From positions 122,727,640-122,791,639 of the forward strand of contig NC_081410.1 in NCBI RefSeq assembly GCF_030272615.1: DNA of 64,000 nt, written 5' to 3'. A program made the position numbers and the translations under genes. The notes below the pieces were generated by a model. It searched no databases. It saw only the letters and a program-made list of their open reading frames with translations, and was not told the DNA's origin. The DNA comes from Cryptomeria japonica (taxonomy: Eukaryota; Streptophyta; Pinopsida; Cupressales; Cupressaceae). This document shows positions 1 to 12,459 of the stretch, one piece after another. How positions within the stretch are numbered: the stretch's first letter is position 1; every line of letters starts with the position of its first letter.

Positions 1-2109
1 GACTGTGTATCAAGTCAACAATTACACACATCTGTGGTAGCTTTGCCACTTCTTTGGCATGTGATTTGCAAAATATGCATACCTCATAGAAACTCTACTC
101 TCTTATCACTCTTTGTGATGATCACAAACTCTTTCTACTATCCTCACATAAAACACTTCATGACCATTGCTATGATGATTTGTGACTACTTATTCTTCAT
201 ACATATTTTTCCTTTTGCATAACTTCACATCTCTATCTCTTCTCCTTTGCAACATGATATCTCTTCCTTCTTTACTGTCTTTTTATTCAAACTAAAGAGT
301 AGAAAAATCATAAGAAGCAATCTAAAGAGCAGATTTTCAACTCTGTGACAATTTCTTTCAAAAAATTGACATTCTATCCAACTATTATAACACTACAAAC
401 ACCTTGCTTTGTTGTCAATACCATGACTTCATTCTTTCCATAGTCTTCATGTATCATTATTCTCTATTGTTTTGACCAAAGAGCTTCACCTTCTACTTTT
501 TCTTTTGACAATTCCTAACATCTTTCTTCACTACAAAATAGTGATGAAATCCTTAAAAAATTTAGCAAAGATCTTCAATATTTTATCTTCACATCCTTCA
601 AAGAAAAACTTTCTAGTGGTTTATCATGTTATACAAATGCAATACCCAAAATGTGAATAGTATGATAAAATCCAAACAAAACAACAGAGTAACACTCTTT
701 ATGACTTCATGAGACCATGCATTTACACTCAACACAACCCTAAAGAATATCATAATAGATATATATTTCTTCACATATGGTAAATTTGTATGGAGATTTC
801 ATACTTTGGCAATAACAAAACATGAACAGGGTTTTCAAATTCCACAACGCCTTTTTTCTATTCTCCATGTTAAGTAGATCTATGAACTATCATAATAAAA
901 TTTTAGGGATACCTAAGACTTAGATATAACACTTTTAAGATAATCCTTTGAGATACACTTTTTCCAATACATAACTTCATGGGATATTGTCTTGATACCA
1001 TATTTAAAACTTGTTTACATCCCCTTCTTGTACCTCACTTCTATGACCCTCAATGAAATGTGAAATGACTTAATGAGGACATTAATCAAAGCCCTCCTTT
1101 CACAACATGATTGTCCTTCATGGACTGCTCACTATTTACATATACATGTTATTCTGATGTGGAAGAGTCTATTCCCACATGATCTATCAAAAATCCATGT
1201 CGTTCAGGTAATTTCCTTTGTGCTTTTGTGTTTGGGCATTTCACCATCAGTACTAGTTGTGATTTTTCTGGGTTTTGTCATAGTCAACATACTATGATGG
1301 TATCCTTATATTGTGAAGACATTTTCGTATTCTATTTAACTCCAAGTTAAAAAACCCTCCACTTAGCAATGATTAGATCTTCAACAAAATATGGAATAAT
1401 TAAAGGTATACCTGGTAGAGAATGGGAAAGAAGAATGGATTCAACAACGTGGGTAAAAATGGAAACAAACAACTACTGATTTCATGCCACATTTTCATCC
1501 TCAAACTTGCAATTCCCTGTAATGTGCCTTGTTTCTCTTCAATGTGGAATGATGTCAAGGGAACGCGCATAAATCTCTTCAACATGGAATGATGTCAAGG
1601 GAAAAAGAACCAATCTCTTCAATGTGGGTGGGTACAGAAACAACCAAATGTTGCCTTCTCTTATGCCCTAAATGGAGGACTATTTCAATGCATACAATAA
1701 AACCCTCTTCAACGTGTCATAAATATATTTTTGGTTGCTGCAACATGCCCATTCTTCTCCCAAAATATACAATGTACCATATTTAGGAAGAAAAGTGTTG
1801 TTCTTCTGACCACAAAATGAAGTTTCTTGAATGCCAAACAAGTTGGAAACTTAAATTTCTTTACTCTCATAGCCTATAAAATATTCAAAGCTCAAAAAAT
1901 AATCTTTTGTTTTCTTCTTCCCAAAAGGGGTGGAATCTTGGAAAATATTGGAATCTCATTTGGTGATTTGTTGCCTATAATGATTTTTCCAAAGCATAAA
2001 TAACCTTTCAAAAATAATACACTCTAAATGCTAAGAGAAAAAAGTAACCTTGAACAATTGAAATGAGTTGAATGAATTTTTGGGCTAAAAATCCCCAAAA
2101 ATGTTAACA
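1..2109. repeat. Repeat A, copy 1 (left end outside window)
   Basis: Non-coding stretch that aligns by eye with 23600-24526 (bases 1 to about 970) and with 33947-35049 (about 970 to 2109). Shared blocks include the opening GACTGTGTATCAAGT and the block around 1020-1100. Both copies end at the same word, ATGTTAACA, and diverge immediately after it. The sharp shared end beginning or ending in TG/CA suggests an LTR, and the flanking minus-strand reading frame at 3755-5473 would fit an element lying on the minus strand. No convincing primer site or polypurine tract was found, so it could also be a segmental or other dispersed repeat. Small open frames inside it show no protein-like pattern. Confidence 0.7.
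1534..1620. repeat. 40-bp tandem repeat inside repeat A
   Basis: The word TCTCTTCAAYRTGG starts near 1534, 1574 and 1614, giving two full units and a partial one at an exact 40-bp period; each unit also holds GATGTCAAGGGA. The other copy of repeat A has the same array at 34519-34605 with the same period, so the duplication predates the split of the two copies. Confidence 0.75.
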
Positions 2110-2448
2110 TCTTTAGTAACCTTTTGTGGGATGACTGCTTGCTAAGAATATAAGACCAGTATCTTAAACCTATCCATTGGGTAAGGAGTCATCATATTCT
2201 TGAAATGGTCTCAAACTCAAACCTGAACATGTTGTACGCACCTTATAAAAATTTACCTTAACACCTAAATTGGACAAGAAACTAATATGCTTTAGAACTT
2301 GGGGCAAAGACATCTGCAACTTTGTGCCAAAAGAACTTATTGAACTCCTAAAATGTACACTAACTAACATACAAACTTACTCAAACAAAACCATTAACTG
2401 GTTCTACAAAATAGCTTCTCGTTCTCTTCAATTTGCAATACTTGTTAT
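2110..2448. other. Unassigned DNA between repeat A and a Copia LTR
   Basis: About 340 bases with no coding pattern or repeat partner that I recognise in this window. If repeat A is an LTR of a minus-strand element, this would be the stretch just before its 3' LTR. The minus strand next to the boundary is only partly purine-rich, so a polypurine tract is not clear. Confidence 0.35.
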
Positions 2449-3641
2449 TGTTAAGATAACCAGTGAACAATTGAGAGGGGGGGGGGGAGTGAATCAGTTG
2501 TTAAAAGATTATGAAATTTTAAGCACACAAAACCTTTTACCAGATTGCATAAACCAAATACCAAAATAGCAGATATATCAATTAAGCACAAACATAAACC
2601 ATAAACCAAATACCATGCATCCACAACACATAACACCAAGAATTGTATGTGGAAAACCTGGTAAAGGAAAAAACCAAGGTGGGAAGCCTACCCACAGTCA
2701 GATGATACTTCTGCAGTAAGTATGTGATTACAATAAGGGGCATGCACATGCATGAAGGCCAATAGCCTAGAGTGCACTGTTCATCACAAAGGAGCCTCAC
2801 TGACTACAAAATATATCTAGACTACAATTCGGAAATAAGAATGAACTGCAAGAATAGCATCTCATATGCCTGAGTACAGTTCCGGCTCAATGTTGGATGC
2901 TCTTACACAAACCCAATTCCATCACCTATGATTGACCAAAACCTCTGCATATGATTACAACTTTATTTGCACACAAATAATTCCATAATCATGACCACAT
3001 GCCACGATCTGCAAAGAGATATTACATCATATTTATACCAACCTGGAACCTAAACAATTAGGTCGGCCACCTAAAAGATAATACAATAAATCCATTACAT
3101 AAACCCACAGAAAAATGATAATCCAAGTTAGCCTAAGATCGAAACAACATTAACCAAACAATAAATCCAACCGGTAACGCATCGGGAGCATCCACCAACA
3201 CGTTACATAAACCGGTCCATAACCTAACATAATAGAATTAAGTCCAGACTTAAAATAGGTCACCATAAACCAAATGCAACACAATTGATCAACTGGAACA
3301 TGAACAAGATAACCTTCAGCATCTGTAAAACCTTCTAGAAGCCACACCAACACCACTTATTGTATCCATCAAAAGATCTTCAACGAAGCTCTGCCGATAA
3401 CCAAAAGGCTTACTAGAACATATGATAGCTTGCAAATCACCAAATATCTAACCAACTGAATGTGACATGCATCTGAATAACATGAATAACCAAACCAAAC
3501 CAATTCCACCAATCGGAACATACCGGAGAATACCAGAGACAAATCTCTTGATCATCATCAAAGTCCAACCACTCTACCGGAACCCGGGAGACAACCAAAC
3601 AAGCTAGTGTTGACATCAATGACAAACATCAATGCAAAACA
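2449..3641 (-). mobile_element. Lone Copia-type LTR, minus strand
   Basis: Aligns with the LTR at 54898-56936. Shared blocks include the G-run stem-loop (2466-2502), 'CCACAACACATAACACCA', the block around 2750-2815 and 'TTAGGTCGGC' near 3060. On the minus strand it would start near 3641 (TGTTTTGCATTG) and end near 2449 (CTTAACA). No internal region adjoins either side, so it is either a solo LTR made by LTR-LTR recombination or a fragment. I could not find matching 5-bp flanks (GTTAT on the left, TAATC on the right), so the ends are approximate. It lies between repeat A and the minus-strand reading frame at 3755-5473. Confidence 0.65.
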
Positions 3642-3754
3642 TAATCAATTCCTCCAAATTGTGATCGGTTATGCTCATGAGTAGCCAAGAAGATATGAAG
3701 AAGTGACAAACACTTAACCAACTATTGTAATGAATCTTGAAGAAAGAAAACAAA

Positions 3755-5473
3755 CTCACTTACCCATTCATATTACTAGTCTAGAGTGTATCAGTGAGTT
3801 TTCCTTACTCTTCTATTGCTGCAACCTCATGCTTCGGTGCAAGCATGACTACTAGTTCTTTGGCGGCCTCCATCCCAGCTAGATATCTTATAGGACAACC
3901 TTTTGAAAGGATGAACTTTGAGCTCTCTTTGTCGGTCTTTAGCCAGTGAACTACTTCTTTGACATCCATTAACTACTTGGAACAATTTGGTTCATGCTTA
4001 TGATCTAGTTCTTTCACATTATCTTGTTGATTGAAAAGAGGTGGTTCAAGTGTCTCAAACTAAAACATAGCAGGCTCCTTTACTTTACCAAATTATTCAC
4101 AAATTTATAATTTAGGAGATGTTGATTTAACATCCAAAATTGAACAAAATTAACTCCAAATCTTCCTGAAAGCTATCTTCTTCAAGATCTTCTTTGGTTT
4201 TTTGCATAAGAGAATTGTTTTTTACTTCATAGAAACTCTCTTCAAGTCTTCCAAACTCAAAAAATGATGCATATTTGTGTTCTTCTTCATTGTTAAAGGT
4301 CTCATTATCATACTATTTTTTGTAGAGCAACAAATTATCATTGTATTCAACATGCCTTAGCATGCTCTCTTCACCTTGGTCAAGAAAATAAGAAAGTTCA
4401 TCAAATACGTTTAAAAAATCTTGATTGTCATTACTTCCTTCCTTATGACCTTGTTGTTCCAACTCACTAGATAAGGTTGGTATTTGCATATTTTCTTCCT
4501 CTTCAACAAAAAATAGTAGTTTCTCAAATAAATCAACCAACGTTTGATGTTGAGCACTATTCCCTTGGTCCATATCTTATTGCTCCAACTGATTTTACTA
4601 AACACCTAGCTGCAACAAGTCTGATTTTTCCTTTTCTTTATCATATGAAGACTCATCAACTAGAGTTTCTTCTTCTTTTACCTCAAGCTCCACTCTCTCT
4701 TGGTCATCAAACCAAAATTTTATCTAAATGATAGGTTCATCTAGGATCAATGGTATAGTACTAGAACAAGAGGATTCAAAGGATGGAGTTTGAAAAATTC
4801 CTTGGGTTTCCTGCATATGAATAAATGTTTGAAGGGGCTTCTCATGGAGAGTAATGGACTAATCTTGGGCATGTGTAGGTTCTTGCAAGGGGTGAAAAAT
4901 CCTAAAACCTAGATTTTCAAACTTAGAAGACTTACTTGGAGATTGAATAGGCTCACCTTGCTTGAAGCTTGGAAACTTTTATTTGGGAACCTTTTCTTTC
5001 ATAGGTTCATATACAACTTTAAATGATTCTTGTCTAAAACTAGGAATGCAAGGAGTTGATTGGACCTCTATCCTTTGAACTTGAGCAAGCAAAAGCCTCA
5101 TCTATTCCTCTTTTGTAACCACCTCCCTTGCAAGGCCCTCCTACTCATGGACATGGGCTTGGTAAGCCCACTCTTCCTACTATAATTTAAATTCTTGATG
5201 CCTCTTAAAGTCATTTAGCTTCTCTTTAATGTTCAATAATATTCTCTTTATGTCACTAGTTTCCAAATTATCAATATTTTTGAGCTGGCTTTGCAAGTGA
5301 GCATATTGATTTGACATAAAATTGGTTTCTTGAAGATGATTATGAGTATATTGAGGCTGCCATAAAATTTGAGCAGGGGTGGGTGGGTGGTAAGCATGAT
5401 GCACATGCTGATAAACTGCTACCATTGAGTTATTTTGGTTAAGGGAAGCATCATGTTTAGCTTGAAATGACAA
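3755..5473 (-). pseudogene. Degenerate unrecognised retroelement-like reading frame
   Basis: Read on the minus strand, one frame stays protein-like for about 570 codons with scattered stops. The first part (5473-5180) is rich in His, Gln and Asn, with HHAYHPPTPAQ and then a helical stretch. A middle part has RLLLAQVQRIEVQ and GEPIQSPSKSSKFENLGFR. An acidic part (4573-4313) holds VEEEENMQIP and ELSYFLDQGEES. The end has KFILSKGCPIRYLAGMEAAK. I see no zinc knuckle, DSG/DTG protease or YVDD motif, and I do not recognise the family. Its composition and its place among retroelements suggest a gag-like or extra retrotransposon protein, possibly of the element whose LTR is repeat A. It cannot now make a full protein. 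Confidence 0.45.
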
Positions 5474-6804
5474 GAAGGTACATGAATAGTATTTTCCTAA
5501 AATTAAGGGTGATAGGGCATAATTTCATGCAATACATGCTAAAACATTCATATAAGCTTGAAATTCACTAAAAAAAAGATTTTCTTTAGAGAATGTACTA
5601 GCAATTTTAAGCTCAGAGTTGTCAGGTGTGTAAAAATATTGTCTCCAAAGGCAAAAATTGTTGATGAACATGCCAAATACCAACAAATAGATGGAAAATA
5701 TTTTAATTGAGGTAGTTCAAACTATCCCATTAGGCATGCCAAAAACTTTTATCACTCAAGCTTGCACCCCATTGAGCTTGCAACTCAGCTGCCTTGTGAC
5801 ACATGAGAACACCTATAGGTTTTGGGTAACTTATGATAGAGATGGACCTCCAAAGAAGGCTGACTCATTAAGATACTTCACACAAAATATACTCTAAACT
5901 ACTAACATTCAGATGAAAACGGGAAGAAGAGCCTAAAAGTGACTTAAAATGCTTATGAAAAATGAAACTACAACTATAATGGTGATGCACCAAATTTATG
6001 CTTTAGACATCCACTAAGGCTTAGACATACAGTCTCTTGAATAACACAGAAGTAGCTTTTGCATAACTTGACTTTTGTATAGATTCCTACATCAACACTT
6101 TACATGAAGGTATTGAATTTTATCAAATTTGAGAAGGAAAACTAGTGTTTTTCACAACTAAATTTGATTACACTCTCTACACAACAAGTAACCTAAAAGA
6201 AAGACTACTACATTTTCTATCTTAAGGTGCTACAAGCAAGACATTCAATTAAGGATTTGATGAAATCACAGAAGTACATATCTAACATGATATTACACAT
6301 GAAGAAAGAGAAATTTTTGGAAGGCACTAATATGAATTTTATCAATAGAAAGATGATGTTACAGTCATGGAAGTCTAAAAATTCTTGAAAAAATTGCTTG
6401 AAAAACAATGATACAATTGTTTCTTTAGTCACACATTGACTAACTTTGAGCTACAAGTCTATAATTTATGCCTGAAAGAGCTCTAAAAGCTACAAGGAGA
6501 GCAATAAATAGCTTTTATAAAGCTTAACAATTGAATATTTATAAGCTTTACATGCATAGGAAACCTGCAATATGTGTTCTTGGAAAAAAAGGCAAGTGTC
6601 CTTACCTTGATGGTTGAAGAAGTCCTCTTTCTCTTGCTGGATCAAATGTAGTTGAAAATGGCCATTTAAGACCCCTAAAAATGCTCCAAATTGCCCCTTT
6701 GACTAGTCTTCATTTACCCCTATATTCTTTCTAGTGCCTAGACAACACGCTAGCCTTCTCCTTATTTGACTCTACTAGTTTGCTAGCTCATCATTATTCC
6801 GTAA
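5474..6804. other. Unassigned AT-rich DNA left of the outer Copia element
   Basis: About 1.3 kb with only short open frames of no protein-like pattern. It is the left flank of the Copia insertion at 6805; the matching right flank starts at 22158. The flanking bases CGTAA and ACTAA share only their last three letters, so the target duplication is unclear. Confidence 0.4.
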
Positions 6805-7221
6805 TGTTGGTGTAGACTATCTCATAATTACACTTTACTTAAGTTGACTTAGGATAATGCATTCATTATGATTGAATACGAGACACTTAGGGAATTGTGC
6901 ATCTGGGGAAGATGATTGTAGAAGAAATTCCACCTTTTGTGGTGTTATCTTGTTATCACAATCCACCTTCAAGGGGTGATCCACCTTTAGTGGAATATTC
7001 TATTATTTCTCCTTCCTACCCCTACCTACCCTTGTATCTCATTGGGCCACATGTCATGATTGTGTGCTCTCATTTCCCTATAGCCTTGCCTTTGCTCATT
7101 GTATAGTTGATTGATTTTTGCACCTTGATGAGAATACAGTTTTTTCTTGTCTATCTTTGTCTCTCTTGTGTTGTGCTATTCATTGGCCTCTAGATCTTGG
7201 TTATTATTGCAAATTCTTACA
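6805..7221 (+). repeat. 5' LTR of outer Copia element
   Basis: 417 bp, TG...CA ends. Relative to the 3' LTR it carries about 85 bp extra near 6895-6985 but lacks about 20 bp near 7090, where the 3' LTR has TTTATAAGCA (22011-22020), the best TATA-like box of this family. The upstream copy may therefore lack its core promoter. Confidence 0.88.
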
Positions 7222-7234
7222 TGGTATCAGAGCC
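7222..7234 (+). other. Primer binding site, initiator tRNA-Met
   Basis: TGGTATCAGAGCC begins directly after the LTR end. It is the standard complement of the 3' end of plant initiator tRNA-Met used by Copia elements to prime minus-strand DNA synthesis. All 13 bases are intact although the element is old. Confidence 0.93.
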
Positions 7235-8793
7235 ATTGGAGTGCCATTGCGTAGCCTTTTTGGAGAGATCTTAGTGCATTTGTGGATTCACATATTTTTA
7301 GATATGAGGAGCAATGAATTTTGGGAGCATCCTACGCCAAATCCAAGCTCACCAGTGCATCCAAAAGGCTGTTTCCATAGATTTTGACTATAAATTTGCC
7401 TGTATTAGGCAAAAGTCATTTTCAGGGCAAAATTTTTTAGCAGGCAGGCCATACAACCTACCTACCAAGTTGGTAGATTTTTTTTTAAAATAATAATATC
7501 ATTTTCTGTGACTACTATATTTATATTATTTATTTAATTTTACACCATAATTTTTTTTTATTTTTAATTTTTAAATCAAAAGATTTTCGGTGGGGAGGGG
7601 GGGAGGGTTCCATAGACTTGGACCCCACCCACTATACTTTCCTTGTTGCTAGTTGAAAGGACTATACCCAAGCCATCTACAATCATCATTCTCCTTTCTA
7701 TTGGTCACCATTGACCTTCCCTAGTCTTCCTTCCCCCGCTCTAGTCTCCACTGCTCAAGCCACCCTGATGTCGTCGACTCCTCCTTGCAGCTCATCGCCC
7801 AAGTTGCTACCTAGGCTCATAGTCCTCTTGAGAACCAACACCACAAGCTAACACCTTTGGCTTCCAGGTGACCCTTTTTAATTTCCCCCCATAGTGCCAC
7901 GTGGCATGCCATGATTCATTAGTCAAGTACAACCAACACACATCGAGGATGCCACACAAACTAACACGTCAATGCCCAGTCAACGCACAATCAATAGTCC
8001 ACATAGGTGACCATACACCCAATCATCAGATCCATTCTATCGAGTCATCCTACATAGTCATTCTACCATGTAGGCATCCGTACTTCTACGTTGGTGACAC
8101 GTCAACATTTGTATGCTTGGTCATCCGACCATGTCATCCTCTATACAATGACACATCATCTTTTTTGTATTGCCACATTAGTGGACACATCAATATTTCA
8201 TACTGCCACATCACTTGCACATGTTATCATCCATACAAACCAATCAGTAGGCCTTATTATCATCCGTACATACACATGTCAACCCAATCATTTGACACAT
8301 CAATAATTGTACTGTATGAATTGCCATGTAGGGGGTGCATTGTTGGCACGAGAACCATACAACTGTAAAATATAATGCAATGAATTACTAATGTCAACAA
8401 TACATCAACACTTATTGAAAAAAATTGGACCCCTCTTCGTTGAGATTTTTTATTTTGCAATCCAACTTTAGAGGCTCATAACTTGGTCAATTTGAGGCCT
8501 TTTTCAGTGCAATTTTTTTTATTTAGGCTAATTTTTTGTGCTCTCCATAGTGGTGTGTTTAGTTTCTAATTTTGGTGGACACATTTAAAAAAAAAATAGT
8601 TTTTCACAACTGTACCTATCCAATCCTCAATTGTGCAACTTCTCGGGCTTCGATTAGGCTCATACAATCTCCTTTTCAGGTGTCATTTTTTTAAAGGTGC
8701 ATAATTTTTCGTCTACATATTTGTGGTGCTATCATTTTTTCACTATTTTGTATTAAAATATCACTTTCAGAAGTTGTTCTTTTTTTACCTATT
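7235..8793 (+). other. Leader of outer Copia element, left part
   Basis: Non-coding stretch between the primer site and the inner Copia insertion; it resumes at 17438 and gag starts at 17783. It is long for a Copia leader. It contains a G-run block (7589-7607), a perfect 12-bp palindrome with a G-box core (7895-7906) and a C/A-rich block (about 7900-8345) with recurring GACACRTCA and GCCACATCA words. Part of this may be another unrecognised insertion. Confidence 0.5.
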
Positions 8794-10412
8794 TGTTGGC
8801 CTTTTTGGCATTAAGTTGTCATTGAGGTCAACCAGTTTGGCAATGGCACCGGTATGATGTCCATTCTCATGAAAGTGAGCAGATCGCAAGGAGGCTACCA
8901 ACAAGGAACAATTTACTGGTAAGGCATAAACCAGGATGATGGCTAATGATGGTGGACCACCGGTAAGGCAACAAACCTATCTGGAAGATGGTTGCCTGTT
9001 TATGATGAAGAGGCAAAATGCTAAAGAAATCACAAATCACCGGAGGTGAAGATGGGTTGTCGATATAGTGTACTCTACCAATTAGCAGAAGAAGAAGGTT
9101 CTACAAGTAAAGGAATGTACCAATATGAGGTTGCTAAATGATCAAGTTTGAACCGACTATGTGTCAGTTAGCTATGTGTTGATCGTTGTGATGCCATGTG
9201 GAGTTGAGGTGGCAAATATGTCGTGGATGGTGAAGCCTCCATCGACAAGGTTGTTGAAATAGATAATCACCATTAATGAAACAACCGCAAATCACGGGTT
9301 TGTATATGATTGTTGCAGCTTGAGGAAGAAAGGATAACAAAAGAATATCAGGGAGAAGTTGGCGCTTGCATCAATAAAAAGGAAATCTGATTGCAAGAAG
9401 ATCTGAAAAGGAAACAACCAGACATTTTTATGTGTCGATGGATTTCAAGGCTGGAAATCGAGTTCATGATTGCTATCTTTAGCAAGTATCCATTGGACAA
9501 TGAAAAAAATGTACAGGTGCATCCCTGGAGTATAGGTGATTGATCCTAGACAGGTTGGATTAGATCTCATGTAGATTGTGTGAGGAATAGGAAACCCTAG
9601 CCGCTCTAAATTTGAATTAGTTTTTGGTATGAAATCATGATATAAAGAGATGAGCTTGAGACAAAGCAAGATGATGTTGCAGAGAAGAAAAAGAGAAGAA
9701 AAAGATTAAGTGCTAAGAAGATTTTAGCCTTAGAATTTATTCTAAGAAAGTTGTAGAGTTAGTGAGCAAGCAAACCGGTGAGAGGGTTTAACCAACAATG
9801 ATTGAGTACCAGTATAACTGTAAGTTCAACAGTTAAGCAGACTGACAAAGTGCAGTAGAGAAAGGCAACATCCTAAAGTAACATAGAGTGTGATGAGATT
9901 ATGAGAGAGAAAGAGTAATAATAGTGGCCAAGAATTAGAGAAAGTAATTTCACAACTGGTAGTGTGAGATTCAGTGGAAGTGAAGACTGTCAAGTGGCAG
10001 TGAGTTATTTGATCAAAGAGTTGCAAAATACATTTGCAACAAGAAGTCTGAATTGTATTTAATTAGTATTTAAATATACATCGCCAAGTTGAAGCTTGGT
10101 GCAGGGGTTTGTGCTCCTTAGGTTGGTGCCTTAAATCTTTGTAATCCAGTGTTTTACCTATGAGGCTGGATTGGAGCAGTAGTCTCCAACAGCTTTTCTC
10201 ACCGAGGTTTTTCCCATATTGGGTTTTCCTCATACATTTGTTGTTGTGAGTTGCATTTGTGTGATTGATCTCTTTGGCTTTCCTTTCTACTTTACCGGTT
10301 TGAATGTTTAGATGCTCAATTTTTTAGCAGACTTTCTGAAGTTGTTTAGAGAGGTAAAAAGAAGTAGCAACCACTGATTCACCCCCCTCTTAGTGGTGGT
10401 TTGTGTTCAATA
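8794..10412 (+). repeat. 5' LTR of inner Copia element
   Basis: 1619 bp. Starts TGTTGGCCTTTTTGG and ends GTGTTCAATA, the last bases being a changed form of the CAACA seen in the 3' LTR. TATAAAGAGA at 9641 is a candidate TATA box; the same place in the 3' LTR reads TATGAA. Near the end is the stem-loop described in Part 2 (10371-10396). It has about 45 bp near 9060-9105 that the 3' LTR lacks. Confidence 0.92.
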
Positions 10413-10414
10413 AT

Positions 10415-10430
10415 TGGTATGAGAGTAAGG
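10415..10430 (+). other. Primer binding site, Met-like, diverged
   Basis: TGGTATGAGAGTAAGG lies two bases after the LTR end. It matches the initiator-Met primer site at all but a few positions (C to G at base 7, C to T at base 12). The outer Copia element has the perfect version at 7222. Confidence 0.82.
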
Positions 10431-10450
10431 TTCCCAGTTATTGTTAAACC

Positions 10451-12440
10451 TTGGGTAGATTCTGGACTTTGAACACAATGGTGAGAAATGAGTCTACTTC
10501 CTCAAAGGCCCCCATGTTCGATGGATCTAACTATGCCTTATGGAGCAGAAGAATGGAGACCTATATTTCCTCCCTAGGTTTTGATGTGTGGATGTTTGTC
10601 AAGAATGGGTATGTTGTTCCTAATGTTCCTCCCATTGATCTGGATGCCAAAAAGGAGTATGAGAACAATGCAAAGGCCAAACATGCTAACTTGAGTGGGC
10701 TTTCTGATAATGAGTTTGTCAAAGTCATGCACTATGCTTCAGTAAAGGAGACTTGGGATAAATTTTAGAGGTTGTTTGAAGGAGATGTAAAAGTCAAAGA
10801 GGCAAAGTTGCAAGCACTAAGGGGTCAACTTGAAAGCATCAAGATGAAAGATGATGAAAATATTGCAGACTATCTTCACAAATTTGATGAAACTGTGAAC
10901 ACCATCAGAGGACTTGGAGAAGAGATTGCAGATGAGATTCTTGTCAAGAAGGTACTTAGATCTCTCACACCCAAGTATGATACTAAGGTGTCTGCCATAG
11001 AAGAAGCTAAAGATCTGAAAACTTTTACAATGGATGAATTATTTGGGTCACTAATAGCCTATGAGATGAGAACAACAAGTGATACTTCCTTGAGGAAAGA
11101 AGCAACATTCAACATCACTAAAAAGGGCAAAGAAGCAGCTGCTCATAAAAAATCCAGTGATGAATCTGATTTAGAAGTAGAAAAATTTGTCAAGAAGCTT
11201 AAAAGAGGATCCGACTAGTATAAAGGAAAGTGACCACTTAGAAGTTTCAACTATGGTAGAGTCGAACACTTTGCTACAAATTGCCCCCACAAAGAAACCA
11301 ATGGAGATGAGTTAAGAGAGTTCATAAAATCCACTGGCAAAGATAGAGAAAGAAACAACTACCGGCAAGGAAGGAGAGGCTACTGGAATCAGAATAGTCT
11401 ATATACTATAGAGGATGACACAACAGATGAAGAAAATGAATTAGAAGATGATTACCATGAGAATGACATAAAAGTCAATCTCTTCATGGCACTTGGTGAA
11501 CTAGTTGATGAAGATGAGGAAGAGGAGGATATTGAAGATGAAGTGGACCTCAAAAAGGTCAAGCTTGCTGCAATAGATGAACAAGATCTCTTGAAGCAAT
11601 CCCTAGATCAGTCCCTTCAAGTTATATCTGACCTAAAATTGTAGCTAGAAGAAACCAAGAGGATATGTGAAGCTACATCCTCTGATCTAACAAAGAAGGA
11701 AAAGGAACATCAAAAGTTGGAAGCAGAGATAGTGAAGCTCGAAAAGGATATTGAAGAAAGTAAGGAAGACATAAAAATAAGAAGCAAATATGAAGGCAAC
11801 ACCGAAGCCTTCGACAAGATGTTGAGCAAACAGAAGCAATCCAAAGACACTGGTGGTTTAGGCTTTGAAGTAGGTCAAAGTTCAACCCACAAAGATAAAT
11901 CTGGCAAAGAAATAAAGTTCACCTCTTCTTTTGAAGGTGAAGAAAATAAGACATTCACTGTAGGGAAGGATATTGACAAAAAAACATGCAGATGTTGTTG
12001 GAAATCGCCACTCAAATCGGTATGCATCAATGAACCAGAGGCCACACCTCATGTATCAACATGCAGATCCAAGGAGAAATGAAATAGCCAATCATGAAGG
12101 TCTCATCAGATTCAACAACATGAAGGGAAGCCCCCCAATGAGGCAGTCCCATTCAAGACCAAGGCAACCTAACCGATATGTTTCAAATTTTCATGGTTAC
12201 TGTTATCGGTGTAACAAATTTGGGCATAGAATGGTTGACTATAGATTAATCAATAAGCCCTATGTGAGTTATGAAAGTAGAAGTCCATTTAATGCACTAT
12301 GTGATATGAATGTTGTCTGCCATTAGTGCAATGGTTATGGTCATAAGAGTTTTTGAATGTAGGAAGAATAAACCAGTACCCCACAATAATTTTAAGAATG
12401 TTCCTTTATATAAAGATGTAAAATGCTATAACTATTAAGA
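10451..12440 (+). pseudogene. gag: Copia gag (inner element), with up to four zinc-knuckle remnants
   Basis: Nucleocapsid/capsid protein that packages the element's RNA. The N-terminal part (10484-11217) has FDGSNYALWSRRMETYI and later DDENIADYLHKFDETVN, typical of the Copia gag (UBN2-type) domain. A CCHC knuckle remnant follows near 11250 (NYGRVEHFATNCP, first Cys changed). Next come an acidic block (11430-11560, many Asp/Glu) and a predicted coiled coil (11640-11850, KLEAEIVKLEKDIEESKED). Three more knuckle-like words lie at about 12198, 12318 and 12424 (CYRCNKFGH is the clearest). One frame holds from 10451 to about 11970, with stops at 10766, 11216, 11231 and 11642; a frameshift follows near 11975. 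It is long for a Copia gag, which fits SIRE-type elements. Confidence 0.85.
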
Positions 12441-12459
12441 GTTTGGACACATAGAAAAG

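Noticed and set aside
7901..8368. 155-codon open frame in the Copia leader
   Set aside because: His/Ile/Tyr/Cys-rich translation of a C/A-rich repeat block; overlapping frames on both strands are open as well, and no domain is visible.
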